From NCBI GenBank assembly GCA_047921395.1, contig JBLRWH010000006.1:3967-67966 (forward strand): 64,000 bases of DNA. The letters are read 5' to 3'. Positions within the stretch are counted from its first letter, which is position 1; every line of letters begins with the position of its first letter. Origin of the DNA: XN24 sp047921395. GTDB lineage: Bacteria; Pseudomonadota; Gammaproteobacteria; Steroidobacterales; XN24. The notes beneath the pieces are model-generated. The model was not told the DNA's origin. It saw nothing but the letters and a program-made list of their open reading frames with translations, and made no database searches. Below are positions 56,312-64,000 of the stretch, in pieces. The position numbers and the translations under genes are program-made.

Positions 56312-57910
56312 ATGACAAGCACCGCCACGAACGCTGACTACGAGATCCTCGGCCCCATTCGCGAGGGTTACGAGGCCATCCTCTCCCCGGAAGCGATGGG
56401 TTTCGTCGCCGCACTGACCGCCCGATTCGGCTCGCAGGTCGACGAACTCCTCGCACGTCGCAAGGCCCGGCAGGTCCAGATCGATGGCGGCGCACTGCCG
56501 GACTTCCTGCCCGAAACGGCGGAGATCCGCGCCGCGGACTGGCGCGTCGGCGAGATTCCCGCCGACCTGCGCGACCGGCGCGTCGAGATCACCGGGCCGG
56601 TTGATCGCAAGATGATCATCAATGCCCTGAATTCCGGCGCGAAAGTCTTCATGGCGGATTTCGAGGACTCGATGACGCCCACCTGGGACAACCTCGTCCT
56701 CGGCCAGGTGGCATTGCGGGACGCAGTGGCCCGCACCATCAGCTTCACGTCGCCCGAGGGCAAGCGTTACCTCCTGAACGAGCGGGTCGCGACCCTGTTC
56801 GTCCGGCCGCGCGGCTGGCACCTGTTCGAGAAGCACGTCGAGGTCGGGGGACGCCAGGTCCCCGGGGGATTCTTCGACTTCGGCTTGTACCTGTTCCATA
56901 ACACGGAAACGCTCCCATCGATCGGCTCCGGGCCGTATTTCTACCTGCCCAAGCTCGAAAGCCACCTCGAGGCACGCCTGTGGGCGGAGGTGTTCCGGTT
57001 TGCCGAGGACACGCTCGGCCTGGCCCGGGGCACCATCAAGTGCACGGTCCTGATCGAGACCATCCTCGCCGCGTTCGAGATCGATGAGATCCTGTATGAG
57101 CTCAAGGAACACATCGTCGGGCTGAACTGCGGCCGCTGGGATTACATTTTCAGCTTCATCAAGAAATTCCAGGCCTACCCGGAGTTCACCCTGCCGGACC
57201 GGCAGCAAGTCACGATGGCGACGCATTTCCTGCGCGCCTACTCCCAGCTTGTGATCCGCACCTGCCACCGGCGCGGCGCCCTCGCGATCGGGGGGATGGC
57301 GGCGCAGATCCCGATCAAGGGCGACCCGGAGGCCAACGAGGCCGCGCTCGCCAAGGTGAGGGCCGACAAGGAACGCGAAGCCGGCGACGGCCACGACGGG
57401 ACCTGGGTCGCGCACCCGGGCCTGGTGCCGATCGCCATGGAAATCTTCGACACGCACATGCCGGGACCCAACCAGCTGGAGCGCCTGCGCGAGGATGTCG
57501 AGGTCAGCGCGGCGGATCTGCTGAAGGTTCCCGAGGGTGAGATCACCGAGGCCGGCCTGAGGAGCAACATCTCGGTGGGCATCCAGTACATGGCCGCCTG
57601 GCTCGGTGGCAACGGCTGCGTGCCCCTGCACAACCTGATGGAAGACGCGGCGACGGCGGAAATCGCCCGCGCCCAAGTGTGGCAGTGGATCCGCCATCCG
57701 CAGGGCGTGCTGGCCGACGGCCGGCCCGTCACCTTCACATTGTACGAACAGATTCGTGATGAAGAATTGGCCAAGATCAAGGACGAGGTAGGGGAAGAGG
57801 GCTTCTCTTCCGGCAACTACCGCGAGGCCGCCGGACTGCTCGACCGGATCACCGGCGAGGAGCGTTGCATGGATTTCCTGACGCTGGTGGCCTATGAGGC
57901 CATCGACTGA
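56312..57910 (+). CDS. aceB: Malate synthase A
   Basis: This is a 532-residue enzyme condensing glyoxylate and acetyl-CoA to malate. Family landmarks are MADFEDSMTPTWDN, VRPRGWHLFEKHV and HIVGLNCGRWDYIFSFIKKF, and MSA length is normal. It starts MTSTATNADYEILG with GAAGGGAAGCC upstream. It is the first gene of the glyoxylate-shunt operon, 37 bases before aceA. Confidence 0.96.
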   Translation: MTSTATNADYEILGPIREGYEAILSPEAMGFVAALTARFGSQVDELLARRKARQVQIDGGALPDFLPETAEIRAADWRVGEIPADLRDRRVEITGPVDRKMIINALNSGAKVFMADFEDSMTPTWDNLVLGQVALRDAVARTISFTSPEGKRYLLNERVATLFVRPRGWHLFEKHVEVGGRQVPGGFFDFGLYLFHNTETLPSIGSGPYFYLPKLESHLEARLWAEVFRFAEDTLGLARGTIKCTVLIETILAAFEIDEILYELKEHIVGLNCGRWDYIFSFIKKFQAYPEFTLPDRQQVTMATHFLRAYSQLVIRTCHRRGALAIGGMAAQIPIKGDPEANEAALAKVRADKEREAGDGHDGTWVAHPGLVPIAMEIFDTHMPGPNQLERLREDVEVSAADLLKVPEGEITEAGLRSNISVGIQYMAAWLGGNGCVPLHNLMEDAATAEIARAQVWQWIRHPQGVLADGRPVTFTLYEQIRDEELAKIKDEVGEEGFSSGNYREAAGLLDRITGEERCMDFLTLVAYEAID

Positions 57911-57947
57911 AGGGATTCGGGGAATACCATTTACAGAGGATTGCGCG

Positions 57948-59231
<1,284 letters not shown>

Positions 59232-59255
59232 GTTCGGCCATAAGCACGCCAACAG

Positions 59256-59287
59256 GGTCCCGGCAGCGGCGCTGCCGGGACCTTTTT
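59256..59287 (+). terminator. Rho-independent terminator after aceA
   Basis: A perfect 12-base stem (GGTCCCGGCAGC / GCTGCCGGGACC) with a 3-base loop is followed by TTTTTG. It separates the aceBA operon from icd. Confidence 0.93.
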
Positions 59288-59310
59288 GTTGCGGGCATTT
59301 CGTGCCGAGG

Positions 59311-59339
59311 TTGAGTCGCTCCGGGGGCGCAGGGATAAT
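59311..59339 (+). promoter_or_regulatory. Candidate sigma-70 promoter for icd
   Basis: TTGAGT, a 17-base spacer and GATAAT lie just after the aceA terminator and about 60 bases before the icd ATG, giving a leader of about 53 bases. Confidence 0.6.
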
Positions 59340-59398
59340 GTTTGCACATGCGCGTCCGACATCCCCGGCTGGCAGCAATCGTCACTCGGAACCATCCC

Positions 59399-60736
59399 AT
59401 GCATTACGATCACATCATGATCCCGGCTGACGGCCTGCCCGTCACCGCGAATCCCGACTTCACCCTGAACGTACCGGACCGCCCGATCATCCCGTTCATC
59501 GAGGGTGACGGCATCGGCATCGACGTCACGCCCGTGGCGCGCAAGGTCGTGGATGCCGCGGTCGAACTCGCCTATGGGCGCGAGCGCACTGTGGCGTGGA
59601 TGGAGGTGTTCGCCGGGCAGAAGGCCACGGGTCTGTACGGCGGCAGCCAGTTCCTGCCCGAGGAGACCCTCGACGCGCTGGAACGCTATGTCGTATCCAT
59701 CAAGGGCCCGCTGTCGACGCCGATCGGCGGCGGGTTCCGCTCGCTGAACGTCTCCATCCGCCAACGCCTCGACCTGTACGCCTGCGTGCGGCCGATCCGT
59801 TATTTCCCCGGCGTGCAGACGCCGATGAAGGACTCCGAGCTCGTCTCGATGACCGTGTTCCGCGAGAACACCGAGGACATCTACGCGGGGATCGAGTGGC
59901 CCGCGGGCTCGCCCGAGGCACAGAAGCTGATGAAGTTCCTGCAGGACGAACTCAACGTGCACGCGGTGCGCTTCCCGTCGAGTTCAGGGCTCGGCATCAA
60001 GCCGGTCTCCAAGGAGGGCTCGCAGCGGCTCATCCGCAAGGCGATCAACTATGCCGTGGACGAGAATCGCGCCTCCGTGACGTTGGTCCACAAGGGCAAC
60101 ATCATGAAGTATACAGAGGGCGCCTTCCGCAACTGGGGCTACCAGCTCGCGCGCGACGAGTTCGGCGCCACCGAGGTCGGTGACGGCCCCTGGCTGGCGT
60201 TCCGGAATCCGCGCACCGGGCGCGAGATCGTCATCAAGGACGTGATCGCCGACAACTTCCTGCAGCAGATCCTGCTCAGCCCGGAAGACTACGACGTGAT
60301 CGCGACCCTGAACCTGAACGGCGATTACATTTCTGATGCGCTCGCCGCCCAAGTGGGCGGCATCGGCATCGCCCCGGGGGCCAACATCGGGGATGCCGTC
60401 GCAGTGTTCGAGGCCACCCATGGCACCGCGCCGGGATTCGCCGGCAAGGACCAGGTGAATCCAGGCTCGCTGATCCTCTCGGCCGAAATGCTGTTGCGTT
60501 ACCTGGGCTGGCGCGAGGCGGCCGACAACATCCTCCGAGGTGTCGCCAGGACGATCGCGGCGAAGGAGCTGACCTTCGACCTCGCGCGGTTGCGGGAGGC
60601 GATCCGCAAGCCAAAGAGCGGTCCCGGCGGGGGCTCGGTCGAGGAAGAGCTGCAGAGGTTGGTGCCGGGCGCGAAACTGGTCGGGACCCGGGGCTTCGGC
60701 GAAGCCATCATTCAGCACATGCATGAATCACAATGA
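59399..60736 (+). CDS. icd: Isocitrate dehydrogenase (NADP), E. coli Icd type
   Basis: This is a 445-residue enzyme making 2-oxoglutarate from isocitrate. Landmarks are IIPFIEGDGIGIDVTP, TPIGGGFRSLNVSIRQ with the phosphorylatable Ser conserved, HKGNIMKYTEGAFRNWGYQL and LNLNGDYISDALAAQVGG. The ATG at 59399 gives MHYDHIMIPADG; an ATG at 59417 is possible. Compared with recalled E. coli Icd (416 residues), about 23 extra residues (including KPKSGPGGGSVEEELQ) lie just before the C-terminal GAKLVGTRGFGEAI. It competes with AceA for isocitrate. Confidence 0.95.
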   Translation: MHYDHIMIPADGLPVTANPDFTLNVPDRPIIPFIEGDGIGIDVTPVARKVVDAAVELAYGRERTVAWMEVFAGQKATGLYGGSQFLPEETLDALERYVVSIKGPLSTPIGGGFRSLNVSIRQRLDLYACVRPIRYFPGVQTPMKDSELVSMTVFRENTEDIYAGIEWPAGSPEAQKLMKFLQDELNVHAVRFPSSSGLGIKPVSKEGSQRLIRKAINYAVDENRASVTLVHKGNIMKYTEGAFRNWGYQLARDEFGATEVGDGPWLAFRNPRTGREIVIKDVIADNFLQQILLSPEDYDVIATLNLNGDYISDALAAQVGGIGIAPGANIGDAVAVFEATHGTAPGFAGKDQVNPGSLILSAEMLLRYLGWREAADNILRGVARTIAAKELTFDLARLREAIRKPKSGPGGGSVEEELQRLVPGAKLVGTRGFGEAIIQHMHESQ

Positions 60737-60779
60737 CTAACAATGGCTTATACGCATTATTTCATGTGATTGCTGTGGA

Positions 60780-61448
60780 ATGAACAGGGCGGGGCATTCC
60801 TATCCCGAGGCCTGGTTCGATCCCGCCTGTGCGCGCTGCCCGCGACTCGCGGCGTTCCTCGCCGAGCCGCGTGTCGCGCAGCCCGGCTACCATGCCGCGC
60901 CCGTGCCGCCATTCGGTCCCGTAGCGGCCCCGCTACTGATTGTGGGCCTCGCGCCGGGCATGCACGGCGCCAACCGGACCGGCCGGCCGTTTACCGGGGA
61001 CCATGCCGGCCTGCTGCTCTACGAGAGCCTGCACCGGCTCGGCCTGGCCAACCAGCCGACCTCGACCGCCGGCGACGACGGGCTTGAGCTGCTGGGTTGC
61101 CGGATCACCAACGCGGTGAAGTGCCTGCCGCCCGCAAACAAGCCGACGCCCGCCGAGGTCCGCAACTGCGGCCAGTGGCTGGCCGCGGAACTCGCCGGGG
61201 GAAGGCCGAAGGTGGTGCTCGCCCTCGGACGGATCGCCCACGACGGCGTGCTCGACGCCCTCGGGCTGCGGCGCAGCATCTGCCGGTTTGCGCACGGCGC
61301 AGCACACGAACTGGCCGGACACCCCCTGCTGATCGATTCCTACCACTGCAGCCGCTACAACACCCAGACCCGCCGCCTGACTGAGACCATGTTCATGGAG
61401 GTGCTCGCGCGCGCGGCGGCGCACGCCGGGTTAGGCCGCCAGCCATGA
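60780..61448 (+). CDS. Uracil-DNA glycosylase superfamily protein (family 5-like)
   Basis: This is a 222-residue protein. Motif A reads IVGLAPGMHGANRTGRPFTGDHAG; the LAPG without an acidic or polar catalytic residue is the family 5 (UdgB) pattern. Motif B reads DSYHCSRYNTQTRRLT, where families 4 and 5 usually have HPS. Four Cys (in ACARCP, LLGCRITNAVKC) could form the Fe-S cluster seen in families 4 and 5. The stop overlaps the uvrC ATG (ATGA), coupling base and nucleotide excision repair functions. Confidence 0.82.
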   Translation: MNRAGHSYPEAWFDPACARCPRLAAFLAEPRVAQPGYHAAPVPPFGPVAAPLLIVGLAPGMHGANRTGRPFTGDHAGLLLYESLHRLGLANQPTSTAGDDGLELLGCRITNAVKCLPPANKPTPAEVRNCGQWLAAELAGGRPKVVLALGRIAHDGVLDALGLRRSICRFAHGAAHELAGHPLLIDSYHCSRYNTQTRRLTETMFMEVLARAAAHAGLGRQP

Positions 61449-63307
61449 GCGGGCCGTCGCGCACGACGGCCGGGGAGCCAACCGCAGACGGCGGCTTCGA
61501 CCCCCGGCCCGTGCTGCGCAAGCTCGGGCATCGACCGGGCGTCTACCGGATGCTGGGGGCCGGCGGCGAGATCCTTTATGTCGGCAAGTCCCGCGACCTG
61601 AAGAGTCGGGTCTCGAGCTATTTCCGGGGCGCGCCGCGACCCGGCAAGACCGGCTTCCTGGTCAGCCAGGTGCAGGGCCTCGAGGTGACGGTCACGCGTA
61701 CTGAGGCCGAGGCCCTGGTGCTCGAGAACAGCCTCATCAAGGCCCACAAGCCGCGCTTCAACGTCCTGCTGAAAGACGACAAGAGCTTCCCCTATATCCG
61801 GCTGGACACCTCGCACGCCTATCCGCGCCTGTCCTTTTACCGGGGCAGCCGGCATGTGCCCGGCCGCCTGTTCGGCCCCTATCCGAACGTCCCGGCGGTG
61901 CGCGCCACGCTGCGCGACCTGCAACGCCTGTTCCGGATCCGGCCCTGCGAGGACAGCTACTTCGCCCACCGCAGCCGTCCCTGCCTGCAGTACCAGATCG
62001 AACGCTGCTCCGGGCCGTGCGTCGGCCTGATCTCCGCGGAGGACTACACGCGCGACCTCGACCACGCGATCCGCTTTCTCGAAGGCCGCGGCAAGGAAAT
62101 CAAGTCCGACCTCGTACGCCGCATGGAGGCTGCCGCGGAGCGCCTCGCGTTCGAGGACGCGGCGCGTTACCGAGACCAGATCGCAAGGCTGTCGGCCATC
62201 CAGGAATCAGCGGTCGGCGGGGAACGAGGCGCCCTCGAGGCCGATGCGCTGGCCGTTTGCGAGCAGGGCGGGCTCTACTGCGTCGCCGCGATGTTCATCC
62301 GCGGGGGCCGGATTCTCGGCAGCCGCAGCTGGTTCCCGCGCGCCACGGCCGGGACGGAGCTCGCCGAGGTGCTGGGCGCCTTCGTGGCGCAGCATTACCT
62401 GGGCGGCAGCCCGCCGGCGGAGATCCTCACCGGCCTGCCGCTCGAGGACGAGGCGCTGTTGTCGAAAGCGCTTTCCGACCAGGTCGGCCGACAGGTCGCC
62501 GTCCGTCACCGGGTCCGGGCGGCGCGTGCCCGCTGGCTCGAGATGGCGGCGGAGAATGCGCGCCAGTCGCTCGAACTCAGGATCGCGGGGACGGCGGGCT
62601 TCTCCGCCCAGCTCGCGTCCCTGGGCGAGGCCCTCGGGCTCGAGAGCGCGCCGCGGCGCATCGAGTGTTTCGACGTGAGCCACACGGGGGGCGAAGCCAC
62701 CGTGGCCTCGTGCATCGTGTTCAACGCGGAGGGTCCCCTCAAGTCCGACTACCGGCGGTTCAATATTTCGGGTGTTGCAGCGGGAGACGACTACGCGGCC
62801 ATGCGCCAGGCGATCACGCGGCGCTACAGCCGGCTGAAGCGGGGCGAGGCGCCCATACCGGACGTCCTGCTCATCGACGGCGGTCTCGGCCAGCTGGCCG
62901 AGGCACAGGCGGTGCTGAACGAGCTGCAGCTCGACGGGGTGGAGCTGGTTGCCGTCGCCAAAGGCCCCACGCGGCGTCCGGGCCTCGAGCGACTGTTCTT
63001 GGCCGGCCAACCCGAGCCACTTATACTGCCTCGGGATTCCGGTGCGCTGCACCTGGTGCAGCAGGTCCGGGACGAGGCCCACCGGTTCGCCATCGCCGGC
63101 CATCGCCAGCGGCGCGGGCGAGCGCGCCGGGTGAGCCCGCTCGAGGGCATCACGGGCCTGGGGCCGAAGCGGCGGCGCCAGCTGCTCAGCGAGCTCGGTG
63201 GCATGCAGGGTGTTCTCTCGGCTGGCGTCGAGGATCTCGCCCGGGTCCAGGGCATCAGCCGGGACCTGGCCCAACGAATTTACGACGCGCTTCATCCAGC
63301 GGATTGA
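61445..63307 (+). CDS. uvrC: UvrABC system protein C
   Basis: This is a 620-residue excinuclease subunit. The GIY-YIG domain (GVYRMLGAGGEILYVGKSRDLKSRVSSYF, in part) is at residues about 30-115, the Cys pair region is RCSGPCVGLI, and the UVR motif is DLVRRMEAAAERLAFEDAARYRDQI (in part, about 220-245). The RNase H-like domain has ECFDVSHTGGEATVASCIVF and VLLIDGGLGQL, and two HhH units close the protein. It makes both incisions around bulky lesions bound by UvrAB. Only five bases separate it from pgsA. Confidence 0.96.
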   Translation: MSGPSRTTAGEPTADGGFDPRPVLRKLGHRPGVYRMLGAGGEILYVGKSRDLKSRVSSYFRGAPRPGKTGFLVSQVQGLEVTVTRTEAEALVLENSLIKAHKPRFNVLLKDDKSFPYIRLDTSHAYPRLSFYRGSRHVPGRLFGPYPNVPAVRATLRDLQRLFRIRPCEDSYFAHRSRPCLQYQIERCSGPCVGLISAEDYTRDLDHAIRFLEGRGKEIKSDLVRRMEAAAERLAFEDAARYRDQIARLSAIQESAVGGERGALEADALAVCEQGGLYCVAAMFIRGGRILGSRSWFPRATAGTELAEVLGAFVAQHYLGGSPPAEILTGLPLEDEALLSKALSDQVGRQVAVRHRVRAARARWLEMAAENARQSLELRIAGTAGFSAQLASLGEALGLESAPRRIECFDVSHTGGEATVASCIVFNAEGPLKSDYRRFNISGVAAGDDYAAMRQAITRRYSRLKRGEAPIPDVLLIDGGLGQLAEAQAVLNELQLDGVELVAVAKGPTRRPGLERLFLAGQPEPLILPRDSGALHLVQQVRDEAHRFAIAGHRQRRGRARRVSPLEGITGLGPKRRRQLLSELGGMQGVLSAGVEDLARVQGISRDLAQRIYDALHPAD

Positions 63308-63311
63308 GAAC

Positions 63312-63875
63312 ATGTCAGCAAGGCTGAACCTGCCCAACACGCTCACCTGGATCAGGATCGTCCTGATCCCGCTGATCGTCCTCGTGTTCTACCTGCCTTA
63401 TGCCTGGTCCGGACCGGTGGCCGCGATCATCTTCTCGCTCGCGGGGATCACCGACTGGCTGGACGGCTATTTCGCGCGCAAGCTGAACCAGAGTTCGGCC
63501 TTCGGCGCCTTTCTCGACCCCGTCGCCGACAAGCTCATGATCTCCACGGCGCTGGTGCTGCTGGTCTCGAAGCACCCCGGCTTCATCGTCGCGCTGCCCG
63601 CGGCCATCATCATCGGGCGTGAAATCGCGGTGTCCGCGCTGCGCGAATGGATGTCGGAGCTGGGCGGGCGCCAGCACGTTGCCGTCTCCGGCATCGGGAA
63701 GTACAAGACGACGGCCCAGATCACCGCGCTGATCATGATGCTGTGGGGCCAGAAGCTCTGGTTCATTCCCATGTACGAAATCGGCTACGCATTCCTGCTC
63801 GCGGCGGCGATCCTGACCCTGTGGTCCATGTGGAACTACCTGCGCGCGGCCTGGCCGCATCTCAGGGGATACTGA
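63312..63875 (+). CDS. pgsA: CDP-diacylglycerol--glycerol-3-phosphate 3-phosphatidyltransferase
   Basis: This is a 187-residue inner-membrane enzyme of phosphatidylglycerol synthesis. The CDP-alcohol phosphotransferase motif is exact: D51-G52, A55-R56, G65, D69 and D73. Several membrane helices follow. The ATG at 63312 gives MSARLNLPNTLTW, a classic PgsA start; longer in-frame sequence lies inside uvrC. The uvrC-pgsA-tRNA-Gly order is common in gammaproteobacteria. Confidence 0.96.
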   Translation: MSARLNLPNTLTWIRIVLIPLIVLVFYLPYAWSGPVAAIIFSLAGITDWLDGYFARKLNQSSAFGAFLDPVADKLMISTALVLLVSKHPGFIVALPAAIIIGREIAVSALREWMSELGGRQHVAVSGIGKYKTTAQITALIMMLWGQKLWFIPMYEIGYAFLLAAAILTLWSMWNYLRAAWPHLRGY

Positions 63876-63905
63876 ACCTCGGGAAAGGGTCGGGCCCGGG
63901 AAAGC

Positions 63906-63933
63906 TTGACACCCCGATGGCAGACCGTAGAAT
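63906..63933 (+). promoter_or_regulatory. Promoter for tRNA-Gly
   Basis: A perfect TTGACA -35, a 16-base spacer and TAGAAT as -10 lie 13 bases before the mature tRNA end. The stretch after the -10 (TGCGCGTCC) is GC-rich, the discriminator type typical of stringently controlled stable RNA promoters. Confidence 0.8.
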
Positions 63934-63946
63934 TGCGCGTCCTGAC

Positions 63947-64000
63947 GCGGGAATAGCTCAGTTGGTAGAGCACAACCTTGCCAAGGTTGGGGTCGCGAGT
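63947..64000 (+). tRNA. tRNA-Gly(GCC), 5' part
   Basis: The first 54 bases of a tRNA are present: acceptor strand GCGGGAA, a D-arm with AGCTCAGTTGGTAGAGC, and an anticodon arm with GCC at 63980-63982 (position 34-36). The T-arm and 3' end run past the window edge. Confidence 0.95.

Overview
The window is a high-GC, densely packed chromosomal segment. I read it as coming from a non-enteric gammaproteobacterium, inferred from gene content: FadH-type dienoyl-CoA reductase, AcnA, class II DAHP synthase, a glyoxylate shunt (aceB, aceA, icd), MnmA, HrpA, MazG, UvrC and PgsA. I see no prophage, transposase or CRISPR array. The last 54 bases are the 5' part of a tRNA-Gly(GCC).

Layout: 1-1.4 kb holds the 3' end of fadH and a YgjP-type metallopeptidase. 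1.4-12.3 kb (minus strand) holds a Tat-exported TldD-like peptidase, a TldE-like partner, a DUF4159 protein, MoxR, DUF58, a BatA-like protein and two large membrane proteins. The last four genes are joined by ATGA overlaps, and this is the least understood block in the window. 12.6-17.3 kb holds a sirtuin, aconitase and MnmA.

17.3-35.5 kb is a polyamine and amino-acid catabolism region in two blocks. Block one has a PuuB-like oxidase and a PuuA-like ligase transcribed leftward. Transcribed rightward are a PuuD-like hydrolase, a second PuuA-like ligase, a class III transaminase, the PotFGHI-type putrescine/spermidine ABC importer and a TorF-type porin. Block two has a transaminase, alanine dehydrogenase and MmsA transcribed leftward, with a PuuR-like HTH-cupin regulator and a PuuC-like aldehyde dehydrogenase transcribed rightward. 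Three similar 16-bp AT-rich motifs occur in the two divergent intergenic regions and are candidate operators for the regulator. A 0.2-kb element bounded by long inverted repeats lies between the blocks.

35.5-48.3 kb is mostly housekeeping: a two-domain acetyltransferase, purB, fumC, a CoA-type Nudix hydrolase, mazG, a DEAH helicase of the HrpA family, DegV, a slipin/NfeD pair and a half-length asparaginase. 48.3-53.1 kb holds a tightly coupled lysine-degradation-type pair (saccharopine/lysine dehydrogenase-like and an ALDH7-type aldehyde dehydrogenase), divergent from class II DAHP synthase. The DAHP synthase overlaps a convergent RluE-type pseudouridine synthase. 53.2-60.7 kb holds an exported M28 peptidase, an exported thioredoxin/TPR protein, malate synthase, isocitrate lyase (with a strong terminator) and NADP-isocitrate dehydrogenase. 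60.8-64 kb holds a UDG-superfamily glycosylase coupled to uvrC, then pgsA and the tRNA.

All functional calls come from reading translated sequence and remembered family motifs; no database search was run.
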